Made by a program: the position numbers and the translations under genes. 64,000 bases of DNA from Uloborus plumipes (lineage: Eukaryota > Arthropoda > Arachnida > Araneae > Uloboridae), in contig JAXGGA010000034.1 in NCBI GenBank assembly GCA_038373865.1, positions 186,001-250,000 on the forward strand, in the 5' to 3' direction. Shown here piece by piece: positions 48,338 to 59,399 of the stretch (positions are counted from its first letter, which is position 1; every line of letters begins with the position of its first letter). The notes beneath the pieces were generated by a model, which saw nothing but the letters and a program-made list of their open reading frames with translations, made no database searches and was not told where the DNA came from.

Positions 48338-50974
48338 GGGCAATTCCACGGGTAACTGACTGACATTCACAAAGCAAAAAAAAGAAGTATTTTGAAATAA
48401 AACACAACAAATCTCAAATTTTACTAATTTATTTTGTCCTGTCTTATTGTGCTTTTTAAGCTGAATTTCATGGTATAATTGAATTTTCAAAATATATTTT
48501 TAATGATTTTATAAAAATTGCCAAAAATATGGTAACTGACTGACATGGATGCAACCTGTGTGAAAAGTAACACTGATTCTACAAGAGATTTCTCTGAAAG
48601 TTGAAGGAAGTTTTATTGAATAAAAAATGAGGATCAAAGAGAATGAATAACCTTTCGAACCATGGCAGTTGAGTTTGAAAATATTGCTGTAGTAAAGAAT
48701 TACAGTAGCTGGAGTAGCTTGGTAACTGACTGACATTCCGGTAACTGACTGACATTTCTGAAATATTCTAAATATACTGATGCACATGTTCAAAATTATA
48801 CAGTTTAAATTATGAATAAGTCTACAAAAAAGGTAAACAATAAAATTACAATTGTCAAACTTAACTTTGCTGCAATAAATAATTGCAGTCTTTGCAACAA
48901 ATTGGTAACTGTTTTACCTATCAGGAACCAACTGTTAATTTATACTAATGCAAATGTTCAAAATTATGCAATAATACCTTTATAAAGATAACACAAAGAG
49001 TAAAGTAATGGAAGTCCAATTTTTAGGTTAGTTATATTTACAATTTTTGTTTCCATAGGATATTCGGATTACGGGTTATGCAGGTTTTGTTAAACGTGTT
49101 TTGCTATCAGTTACTCAGTACTTTTTTGAAATTTTCTTAAAGTGATGAGTTTGAACAGTTGAGCATTTGTTGTATTGGCTGTAGATAATTACATTTTCAT
49201 CTATGGGTCTTAAAATAATGCATTTTTCGGATATTCGGAATAGCCAAAATATCTCTAAATCTCATTTTCATTTAATTTATTTGTGGAGTTAACATCTTCC
49301 TGCTTAACAATAATAAGTTGTGTTTTCAGACCTTTCTCTTTTATTGCATTATAAAAGGTTGAGACATTATTGATGGTTGCTTTTCCCACTCAACACTTCC
49401 ATCCATGCTAACCTCTTTACTTGGCCACCGACTCCATCTACGGCTCCCTTGCCATGTGAAGTGGCAAAAAACTGCCATTCGACTTCGCGAATTTGAAAGT
49501 CCTTGCAAAAATATGTGAAGTTGCATAGGTTAAAACGCTGCTTAAGCTGACTGGCAGCACCATCAGAAAAAATATGTAACAAGGAAAAGTTCTTAGCTAG
49601 TTTCAAGTCCTTTATTATTTCCCGAAGAAAAACATTCACAGCATTCTCATGATCTAGATAGTCTGATATTACTGCGTACGATTTGTTTGTTTTTTGGTCA
49701 CCTTCTACAAACCAAGAAACAGCTGTAAAAATTGTAACTTTTTTATGGTTCCAATGAGCTGCTTGGATTTCATTTTGTTCCTTACAACAGAAATTTTCTG
49801 CAAAATCAATTTGTAGGACTAGCAGTTCAGAATTTAGATCATCCCGTTTTATCTTGAATTCTTCTGATTGCTTTCTCCTTACAAAAGCATGCTGTAGGAA
49901 TGATGGTAGTTTCGCTCTTAAATCATTTATTCAGTCCTCAGTTGTTCCTTCATTGGTGGTTAGTTGGCATTGAGGAGTATTTTTTCACTCCTTCCAAGTG
50001 CACAGTTCATGATGCTGGTCATCATTTGAAATCAAACCATTTATCATGGGGCATCTGCTACATTTGCCGTTCATACATATTTCATTTTCTTCGTCACAGA
50101 CTGCAGCCTTTATAAAATCTTTTAATTTAGTCTTAAAATTCAACCCTTTTTCTTTTAAGGCATCCAAAAGAAATTGAAAATTTTCATGTTTTTAGCAAAG
50201 ACACATTATGGGGAATGTCTCTTCTTAGTAATGTTTGATTTGGGCGGAGGCTGCTAAACTTTAAAGACCAATCTTAACATTTGGATTTTCTTCACAAACG
50301 AGAGCATTTGCCAGTCTTAAAACTCATTAGTTGAGTTGTTTTATGTTTGTTTAGCAAGAGAAATACTTTTAGGAGTGTGTAATTAAGTACGCTGTAGTTA
50401 TTTTGAAATTAAATTTAATGTCAGTCAGTTACCACATTAAGTTGTCAGTCAGTTACCATGGAATTTTTTAAGTTCTTGATGCAAACTTCAACTTCTGTTT
50501 ATTCAGTATTTAAATACTCTTAATGTAGGCAGAGAGTATGAATTTTTGTAAGTTTCCATCGAAAATTTTCACGCTCAGGGGAAAATGTTGATTTTTTATG
50601 GTAACTGACTGACATTCATAACCTGAATTTCAAACTGTATCTAAACGAAACGTCATAACAATATTTTTTTTCAAATAAGACTGTATTAAGAATTTTCATA
50701 ATGTGTATAACAAATTACCCCAACTTTTTTGTTTAGTTAGATTTTTTTGGTGGAAAAAAACACTAATTACTGTACTCCAAATTATCGAACATAATTCTGG
50801 AGAGAAGATGGACCTCTCTTTCGGCCTGTTTTCAATACAACAGTTTCTAATATAAAATTTAAGGTGGTACCATATTAAAATAGATAGTTCAAGCTTTTAA
50901 AATATATATATTAATTTGCGTTTTGCGAACTTTGAAATTTTGATGCTCAGGTTGACATTTTCGTGGAATTGCCC
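48338..50974 (-). mobile_element. DNA transposon with GGGCAATTCCACG ends and GGTAACTGACTGACAT words
   Basis: Exact inverted ends GGGCAATTCCACG (48338-48350 and 50962-50974) bound 2,637 bp, with ATATAT outside both, although AT-rich flanks make the duplication ambiguous. The word GGTAACTGACTGACAT occurs forward at 48351, 48531, 48721, 48740 and 50600, and reversed at 50418 and 50442. The first copy touches the left terminal repeat. Subterminal words of this kind are often transposase-binding sites. A broken transposase-like gene lies inside on the - strand. I cannot assign the superfamily. Confidence 0.8.
49367..50167 (-). pseudogene. Decayed transposase-like gene (RNase-H-fold candidate)
   Basis: One - strand frame from 50167 to the stop at 49367-49369 holds about 265 codons of protein-like sequence, with two internal TGA stops (near 49984 and 49931). 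In order: LKEKGLNFKTKLKDFIKAAV, a cysteine cluster CDEENEICMNGKCSRC, a basic stretch FVRRKQSEEFKIKRDD, VLQIDFAENF, QNEIQAAHWNHKKVTIFTAV, HIFSDGAASQLKQRF and FFATSHGKGAVDGVGGQVKR. The aspartates in QIDFAEN, FSDGAA and AVDGVGG could be acidic catalytic residues. The motif set resembles uncharacterised transposon-derived proteins of invertebrates (recalled, not searched). The N-terminus is missing or shifted; TFPIMCLC just upstream may be its remnant. It lies inside a transposon, so a role in moving that element is inferred. Confidence 0.7.
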
Positions 50975-51123
50975 ATATATTTTAATATAATTATCTTAAT
51001 TCTATGTTAAAAATGCAAGGAAATGATATCATTTTTAGAGATGTTAACGAAGACTGAAAGCATAAACTCAAATATGTAGCTCATATTAACATCAGATCTG
51101 TAACACTCATCAGATCTGTAACG

Positions 51124-51660
51124 GCTTAAAAGTGAGTAATCTAAGGAGGGGGTAAATAACTTCCCTGACCTCCCCCCTTTTATTTTCTTGCATTTTGACC
51201 CAATTTAGACTTAGAACCCAATATTAATTTTTTTCCGCAAAAATTTTTTTTATCAAAAAACTCCAACTTCAAATTAACACTTTTCTAAATATTGACTCTT
51301 ATGTTTAATATTGAACTAAATTCCAACAACTTTGATTCGCAGCTTCGAAATTAAATAAACGATAGTAAGATAGACAGATTACTAAATCATTAGTTTAGAG
51401 TAGATAGACAAGTGAACCATGACCCCCACCCCCCAATTATTTAAAATATTCGTAATTTATTTCAAAAGATTAGTTTCCAAAAGATTTTTCCTTAATGAAT
51501 TTGGCAGTATTAATTTCCTTCTATGCAATTATTAAAAGAAAACCATACGAAAATTCTGTTTTATGATCTTTCATTGGATTATTGCACTCTTTTACTTTAA
51601 GCCTTCTGAGAAACTTGAAGCAGAATTAAAGACGTTATCGAAGTTGTTTCCTAATAATTA
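51124..51660. other. Intergenic, no feature recognised
   Basis: C-rich runs at 51165-51180 and 51421-51435 and AT-rich remainder; no gene. Confidence 0.45.
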
Positions 51661-52440
51661 TCTTATGTATTATTTCTTTAGCCTGTTCTCGGTTACCACG
51701 CCTGAACTTTCTTAGATCTATATCAGATTCTGTGATTTACCCCTCACTTTAAAGGTTATTGTGCCGGCTGTTGACGAAAAATAGACCTACTGTCCAAAAA
51801 AAATGTTTTTTTTTTTTTTTGTCAGAAGCACCGTTTTTTTTTCTGTTTTTTAATACGCATTAATGCAATGAATAGAGCTCTGCAACTAAGACGCAGTGGT
51901 GCGGTTGGATAGCGCGTTGCGTTTGAAACGCGAATATCGCCGGTTTGATCCTGCTATGTGTTTTGCTGCCTTTGATTGACTTTCTTTTTCATAAGGTAAT
52001 TTTGATTCAAATGTCTAAGAGCTAAACTCATTGTAGGATTTTAAACCACAGTTTTACTATTGCATTAAAACTGGAAAAGAAAATGTTTATTTTATCATAA
52101 ATACTATTGCTTAAAAGTTCTGTTAATGTTGTTGTGTCTTTAATATTTCATAAAACTATAAAAGTTAGGTGTGAGATCCTTTTTCTTTTAAATGAACGAA
52201 AAATAACTATTCACTTTGTGCCTGTTTTTAGAAAAACTACCGTTGAATATTGAATTGCTACTGTCAAACGCGAAAGTTTCAAGGGGGTTCAGCTAGTCTA
52301 ATGTATTATTTCTCTATCCTGTTTTCGGGTACCACGTCAGATCTTCCTTATTCCTTTATTAAACTGCATGATATACTCCTCATTTTCAAGGTTATCTCGC
52401 CGGATTCTGACGACAAATAGCCCCACGGTAAAAAAAAAAA
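51661..52440. repeat. Diverged direct repeat pair around a tRNA-like segment
   Basis: ATGTATTATTTCTTTAGCCT, TACCACG and AAGGTTAT at 51661-51800 recur in modified form at 52301-52440. The ~500 bases between include the tRNA-like sequence. AAGGGGGTTCAGCTAGT near 52283-52297 could be a weak Helitron-type end. Confidence 0.55.
51890..51965 (+). pseudogene. tRNA-like sequence (pseudo-tRNA or SINE head)
   Basis: TGCGGTTGGATAGCGCG resembles an A box and D arm. TTGCG TTTGAAA CGCGA forms a 5 bp anticodon stem with a 7 base loop (anticodon TGA). GGTTTGATCCT resembles a B box and T loop. The T stem is poorly paired and there is no long variable arm, so it is not a convincing serine tRNA. Decayed tRNA or SINE is more likely. 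Confidence 0.5.
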
Positions 52441-52765
52441 AATTGATTTTATTTTTTGCTCAAAAAAAAAAAAAAAAAATGTATTTTTTTTATTTCACAT
52501 TATTTCAATGAATTGTACTCGAAATATAGTCCTATTCCAACTTTCCATCATCATATATATTTATTTCTCAAAGGAGTTTTTCTTTCATTTTCATCTATTC
52601 ATTTTATTTATTTTCTTTGTGTATATGGCATATAATTTAATAAAAAATTCATCAAATTTCAAAAGTAAGACATCTTTTTAAAGATTTTTTCACTGCTATC
52701 AACAAAAAATAAGCAAAAAATTCATTTTTGTTTTTTTGTATTCCTTCGCACGGGTCAGTTATTAC

Positions 52766-54466
52766 TAGAGATGGCGCTAAGCGGGGTTATGCCGAATATC
52801 GAAGCTTCGGCCGCTGCACATATTGAGATTTTTTAACATAGAACGTATAATAAATGCATGCAATATGATACTATACTCCGTATGCTTCAATATTCTTAGC
52901 GTTACACAACAGTTTTTGCGAAATGTTTCAGTTTTAAATTAATTTCACTAATTAAAGTATTTATTTTTGTTTTGTACTGGTAGTACAAGAAAAGAAGGCA
53001 TGTTTAATTTTTTTTTTATTGAAATAAGTAGAATGAGCATTATTTGGAATATAAAAAGCAAGTTCTACACTTAAGTTGATGTTTATAATAATACCAACTG
53101 GTAGGATCATATATTGTATTATTAGAAATTAGCTGCTATTTGTATTTATCAACAATATAGTTAGATATGGCGCGAAGCGCAGTTTAGTCGAAACGCCGAA
53201 TACCGAAGCTTCGGTCAACGAAGGGCCGAAACTTTGGCTTATGCACACATTGATTTTAAAATTGAATGCATTAATAAATGCATACAACATGATTCTATTC
53301 TCTATATGTTTTAATATTCCTAGTTTTACACAACCTTTTTAGTTTGCTGTCTCCTTTTAAATTAATTTCTCCAGTTAAAGTATTTATTTTTGCTTTATAC
53401 TTGTAGTAACAGAAAAGCAGACAGTTCTATTTTTTTTTTATTGTAAATGAGCAACATGAAGCATTTTTTGGAATATGAAAAACATCTCCTGTAGTTAATT
53501 TGATAGTTATAATAAAACCAACTGATATGATCAAATATTAAATCACAGAATAATTTAACTAGAAATTAGCTGCTGTTTACATTATATCGTAATGTTGTGT
53601 GTGTAACAGATATCTAAATATTCTTTATTTAAAAATCTCGAAGTTTAATTTGTTAGAGTCAAGCACCGATATTCTTCCTTATTTATCATTTAGTATTTAT
53701 ATTAAAAAAATATTAAATGCCATTAGTTTTGGAAATGTTTACTTCAAAAATAATTAAATTGAAAATAAGCTTTTTCTTTGAAATAACAAATGAAATCGAA
53801 AATTATTTTCTTTCCTCGAAAGTGGATGTGTAAGGAATAGGAACTGTCTTCATATTTTGCTTGATAAAAATAAATAAGAATTCAACTTCAATTTACTTTT
53901 TGTTAATTCTCAGGATGTTTTATAATACTGGACTACTATTAATAATTTTCATCAATACCTATAAAATGGATTAAATTTTGTCCACATATTAATGAATTTA
54001 AAAAAAAACTGAAATTGTATACCCACAACTTTATTAAGTAAAATGTGGCTTTAAAAAAAAAATCCTGATTTATTAAATGTTAAAAATTGGCATTTCTGCA
54101 CCTAAGTGTCAACACTAATGTGTAAGAAAGTCACGTTTCACTAGCTTTATTTTAAAACAACTAAAGTGTTCATGTAATTACTAGCTAAATGTAATTTAAT
54201 TTTATTTATTTATTTATTTATTTCATAAGAATTTTCAAGTTAAATATAATATACTATCAATTATTTAAGAGTTTCTGATTCTAAGGGCTCAATACACACA
54301 ATCAGTTTATTTAAATGTATTCATCTGTGTTTAAGTATATTTTACAATAGTGTACAGCCTAAAGAACAATATTTTTTGAAATTATGGTTGTAAAACGAAA
54401 ACTCACAGCATAAATTATTATAGGCCGAAGCTGCCGAAGCACACCTCATGCTTCGGCCCATCCTTA
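52766..54466. mobile_element. hAT-like element with CGAAGCTTCGG clusters
   Basis: TAGAGATGGCGC at the left and the inverted TAAGGATGGGCC at the right are related ends. Flanks GTTATTAC (52758-52765) and GTTAGGAC (54467-54474) agree at 6 of 8 positions. GAAGCTTCGGC-type palindromes cluster at both ends. The left ~395 bases are tandemly duplicated: the second copy starts near 53162 with TTAGATATGGCGCGAAGCG. No transposase is seen. Confidence 0.65.
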
Positions 54467-54474
54467 GTTAGGAC

Positions 54475-55275
54475 AAATTATTATAAAAATGATAACGGTT
54501 TTATAATTAACATTTTAACTACTGATTGAAATCTACTGATGCTCAGTGCAGTACTTATTTAGCTAATATTAGATATGTTTAAATTTTAAATGATTAGTAC
54601 ATTTTGTCAAATGCACGCTGGGAAAATGAAATAGTCATTTTTTCTTTCTAGTTCATTCATTTACTAAATTACTAACGTATTTTCTTACTAATTCATTTAC
54701 ATTTCTTCAGTTTTTAATTCACTACTAATTTATCCATTCATTCTCTTATTTTCTTATTATTTATTAATTAATTTATTTATTCTTTTGTTTAGTAATCGAT
54801 AGAATAAATAATATTTTTAATAAGCAAATAGAAAACATTTCATTAGAAAAATATTTTATTTTTACCTTTGACCCATAAATGGAGCAAAGTGAAAAATGTG
54901 CACTACTTTTTTAAAAGTACAAATGTGCTGCCAAAAATGAAAAATAATATTTCAACGCAGGTTTTGTCATAAAATACTTAGTTCTTTCTTTATGTACTAT
55001 TACACAAAAAATTAAAAATTGATCTCATTTCTGTAGACAATTGGGAGAGTTAAGTTAGTAAAGATAATAACTTGCTCGGTTTAGAAACTAAACATTTCGA
55101 CTATTTCTTGGGTACTTGTTAAATATCATTGATAGTTCTATAAATATTAAATTACAATCAAAGAACTTAAGTTATATTTGTAACACGATAAAATGTAGAT
55201 TTCGCACGTTTTTTTTTCTCTCTCTCACATTTATTGTTTCCGTTTGGTAACGTTATGAAATATGTATTGAAGAAG
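54475..55275. other. Intergenic, no feature recognised
   Basis: AT-rich, with (ATTT)n-like patches near 54660-54790. Confidence 0.5.
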
Positions 55276-55277
55276 TA

Positions 55278-56494
55278 CACTGAAGTGACAAAAGTCATGG
55301 GATAGCAATATGCAAATTTTCAGATGGCAGTAGCATCGCATAGAACAGGTATAAATGCGCAGTGCTTTTACAGAGCTTTCATTTCTGTTCAAGTTATTCA
55401 TGTGAAGAGGTTTTAACGTGATGATGACCGCACGACGTGAATTAACAGACTTTGAACGCGGAATGTTAGTTGGAGCTAGACGCATGGGTCATGCCATTTC
55501 GGAAATCGTTAGAGAATTCAACATTCCCAGATCCACTGTGTCAAGAGTGTGCCGAGAGTATGAAATTTCAGGCATAACATCCCACCATGGACAGCGCAGT
55601 GGTCGACCGCCTGCACTTAAAGATCGAGACCGGCGACGTCTGCAAAGAGTCGTAAATTCTAACAGACAAGCAACACTGCGTCAAATCACCGTAGAAATCA
55701 ATGTGGGACGTACAATGGACGTGTCTGCTAGAACTGTGCGGAGAAATTTGGATTTCTTGGGCTATTCCAGCAGAAGACCGACTCGAGTGCCTTTACTGAC
55801 AGAACGACATCGCTTGCAGCGACTCTCGTGGGCACGTGAGCATATCGGTTGGTCCCTAGATGAATGGAAAACCGTGGCCTGTCCGATGAGTCACGATTTC
55901 AGCTGGTAAGAGCCGATGGTAGGGTTCGAGTGTGGCGCAGACCCCACGAAGCCATGGACCCAAACTGTCAGCAAGGCACTGTTCAAGCTGGTGGTGGCTC
56001 CGTAATGGTGTGGGCTGTTTTTTCATGGCATGGACTTGGTCCTCTAGTGCGACTGGACCGAACATTGACTGGAAATGCTTATGTGCAGCTACTTGGAGAT
56101 CACTTGCAGCCATTCATGGACTTCATGTACCCAAACAACGATGGGATTTTTATGGATGACAATGCGCCATGTCACCGGGCCACAACTGTTCGCAATTGGT
56201 TTAAAGAAAATTCTGGACAATTCCAACGAATGATTTGGCCACCTAGATCGCCCGACATGAATCCCATTGAGCATTTATGGGACACCATCGAGAGGTCTGT
56301 TCGTGCCCAAAATCCTGCCCCATCAACGCTTTCACAATTATGGACGTCTATCGAGACAGCATGGCTCAATATTCCTGCAGAAGACTTCCAACGACTTGTT
56401 GAGTCCATGCCACGTCGAGTTGTTGCACTTCGCCGGGCAAAAGGAGGGCCGACACGATATTAAGAGGTATCCCATGACTTTTGTCACTTCAGTG
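55278..56494 (+). mobile_element. Tc1/mariner element, copy 2 (frameshifted)
   Basis: The 1,217 bp element has the same 27 bp inverted ends as the copy at 1199-2416, flanked by TA (55276-55277 and 56495-56496). By eye I count about six substitutions and one missing base between the two copies, so both derive from a recent common source. Confidence 0.96.
55421..56463 (+). pseudogene. Tc1/mariner transposase with one-base deletion
   Basis: The coding region matches the intact transposase at 1342-2385 except for one lost G at about 55880 (CCTGTCC where the other copy has CCTGGTCC). This breaks the frame just before the first catalytic aspartate, so the DNA-binding half (frame ending near 55909) is separated from the DDE half (up to 56463). 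Amino-acid differences from copy 1 include L to R in TDFEL, C to R in HHGQC, Q to R in PCHQA and E to K in WFEEN. It is not expected to make active transposase, but its intact ends could be moved by a related enzyme. Confidence 0.93.
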
Positions 56495-56496
56495 TA

Positions 56497-58817
56497 TATT
56501 CTGTGATTGAGTTAATCTATTGAACTTCATACAAAATGTAATTTTTGAAAGCTCGATTTGTTTTTTAAAATAGTTGTGCCAATGGAAAAATAGGTTTTGA
56601 TTTGAGTTATGGCAAAAAAGGCACTGCAATTTATTGTGTAAAAGCTTAAATGAAATGAATTCAAATCAAACGCAGCCATTTATATTTTTCGAAATAAAAT
56701 TAAGACAAACACAGGAAGTATTTTTCTAAATCAGATCAGATATTTGTATTCTACATTCAGCACTTTTCTTCTCATAATTTACTGCAGTTTAACACGACAA
56801 CAGAAGAAATGAAATTTTATCAGCCATGGTGAAATAATAAAAAAAGGGATATTGTGCCAAATAACTATGCGAAGTCTTTTAAGGTGTTTTCAAAAGTGGT
56901 ATCCATTTTCATTCATTAAAACACAAATTTAAAATGACATTTTGTAAATAACATGTTATCTTAATATGTTAGCCAGTGGAAAAATACTTTTTCATTTTTT
57001 TAATTTATTTTTTTCAACATCATATCCTTTGAGGCATAGATAAAATGATTTTTCGGCATTAGTTTTAAAAATAAAAGGAGGATTGAGTAAATGAAAGCGG
57101 GTATTGATGAATTAAAGAGTAAAAATCTTTAATTTTTTATCTTTTTAGTAAAAATATTTCATTAACGCTCAATGAATTTCTGAAGTACTCAAAAATATTA
57201 ACTATTAGCAACTGATCTTGTTTATTTTTTATAAGTTCTTAAAGAGCACTAAAATTATCGGTTAGTATTTAATGTGAGGATTAATTTTCGCACATTTCTT
57301 TATTACTGACGAATACGCTTCGAGAAAATATGCATACAAGTACTTCATGCGTGATTGTAATATGCCAAAATGTGAAGGTTTTTCTTGTTTTTTTTCCTAT
57401 CATTGGCAAATAAATAAATAAATAAATAAAATAAAATCTAATTGAGCTATTTAATCATGTTGTATATTTAGAACTTTTACAGACATTTCTCTTTATGCAG
57501 TACCGTATGCACCAGTTAAAATGTGGGGTAAAATGAATAGATAAATTTCAATTTAAAAAATAAAAACTCATTACCATGACTTGTCCCAAACTACACACTA
57601 TATTAATTGAAGGTTTAATTTAAATACTGCATGTTTGAAAAGCAAATGTAGAAATTGACTGGGATTCTTCCATAACTATATTTCACATATAATTGAAAAT
57701 TCAAGCACAAGACGAAAAATTATATTTCTTACCCTCCATTAAAATTTGTACAAAGAGATAATGGCCATTATCATGGTATGGGAGGTTTTTTCCCCTTATT
57801 TCACAAGCATCGAACTAACTAGCGCTTTCACAAGCATCGAACTGTTAGCAGAACAGGACCACATGTTCTGGCAGACAAGTCTAGTTTAAATTCAATTCGT
57901 AAAACCTATTTCATTTTGTAATTTTCAGTCTATAATTTCAGCCAGCGTACTTACCACTGTCTCTACAAAGTTCATTATTGCTGAAATATGAATTGAATGA
58001 ATTTACATTTTCTGAATGATTAATAAAGAGCTTTCGGATTACATTAAGAATAAATATTTGTATTGGTTTTCGATTGCTATAATTTAGTTTTAAATAAGCT
58101 TAACATTAAAAATGTCATTGCCATGGTGTTTTGAAAACGCGATTATGATGTCTGAGGACATAAACAATGATTTTAAAGCATTTAAATGATCTTTAGATGA
58201 AATCTTCTTCGGTTTATTATACAGAAGAATTTCAGACAGTCTAAAAATTGATTTGTTCCTACATTGCGAGCATTAGGAGAGAGGGAAAGGAAGAAACTTA
58301 CAATTTTAATTACTTTTCTCCTATGCAATTTTTAACAAAATATTTGAGCTTAATTATTTAGCAGTTAGTTATTTCCATGCTTTTAGCTCTCATATATATT
58401 CGCTTATTCTTACCACGTATTCTATTTGTCCCAATTCGCCCACTATTTCATATCGGATGATGAAGATTTAATAAAAAAGTTATAATTAACGGTAACAGCC
58501 TCAGATGCAGTTGTTTCACATGTAGATTTAGGTGATTTGCATTGGTAAACAAGAAATAGGATTGAAATAATATTTTTTTTTTAAATCAAAATGGACCATT
58601 TTCTGAGAATGATCACTCAAATAGTGAGCGTTTCAATACACTTCTAATTTGAATAAAATTCTCTTCTGATTATAACTCCAAATATCATGTAATATTTACT
58701 TGCAAACATGCCTACATGAATTGCTTAAAACGCAGAAACAATTCGTTAAGCGAATCATATTGAAGGCACTTTCTCATATTTGTTTTGTATATTGTAGTTA
58801 AGAAAGGTCGCAAAATG
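56497..58817. other. Intergenic, no gene recognised
   Basis: AT-rich. (AAAT)n lies at about 57409-57430. TTCACAAGCATCGAACT occurs twice at 57800-57842. Nothing else could be supported. Confidence 0.5.
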
Positions 58818-58819
58818 TA

Positions 58820-58927
58820 CCCAGGTAGCACAAATAACCTTTAAACGTTTTATAAACGTTTTTACGTGGTTGTTACAACGTCAATAACCATTTTACAGCC
58901 TTTAAAAAACGAAATGTGCTACTTGGG
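58820..58927 (+). mobile_element. 108 bp MITE, copy 1 (CCCAGGTAGCACA ends)
   Basis: CCCAGGTAGCACA and TGTGCTACTTGGG are the inverted ends, with TA outside both (58818-58819 and 58928-58929). Inside are AACGTTTTATAAACGTTTTT and AATAACCATTTTACA. An inverted copy of the same length is at 60416-60523. Confidence 0.85.
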
Positions 58928-59085
58928 TATATTCATTTTACTCTTCAAAAACTAATGTATATAGACATAAATTAATAACATCAGCGGTTAGAATATTTCA
59001 ATTGTTTTATGACTCTTGTCAGTACAGCTCCATCCGTGCACTTTTCGCTATCCGTACAAATTCAAGACGGTACTTGATTTGTAAA

Positions 59086-59284
59086 GTTGAACCGTAAAGA
59101 GAGCGAGAGAGAGAGAGATGGCGGGTCGACTGGAAGCGGAAATGGACAACTTCATTTAAAAATAGATTGGATTAGCGAGAGCGCACGACTTCACTGCTTA
59201 CGCGTTCTCGCAGATCCAACCTATTTCAAAATGAAGTGGTCCGCTTCCGCTTCCAGTCGACCTGCCATCTCTTCGCGGTTTAAC
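59086..59284. mobile_element. Fold-back hairpin element, copy B
   Basis: GTTGAACCGTAAAGAGA at the left and the inverted GTTAAACCGCGAAGAGA at the right are outer ends. GGTCGACTGGAAGCGGAAAT and CCGCTTCCGCTTCCAGTCGA are inner arms. The left arm has a (GA)n expansion. The loop TTACGCGTTCTCGC and right arm match the element at 24428-24550. Confidence 0.8.
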
Positions 59285-59399
59285 TATATCAGGATTTTAG
59301 AACCTGTGTATTTCTTAGCTATTTTCATAAAAATTTTGGATAAAGTTTTTGATTCATCATTCTTGGAAAAAAAAAACTGCCATTTTTAGTTGAGGAAGT

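Larger units (their letters stand above)
47414..51123 (+). mobile_element. Region with repeated TCAGATCGGTAACA words (outer element?)
   Basis: GTCAGAGCGGTAACA or TCAGATCGGTAACA occurs at 47414, 47611, 47771 and 47785 on the left, and TCAGATCTGTAAC at 51092 and 51110 on the right, all in the same direction. The words flank the transposon at 48338-50974. This suggests an older element whose subterminal repeats were parted by that insertion. I could not define its terminal repeats. Confidence 0.45.
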
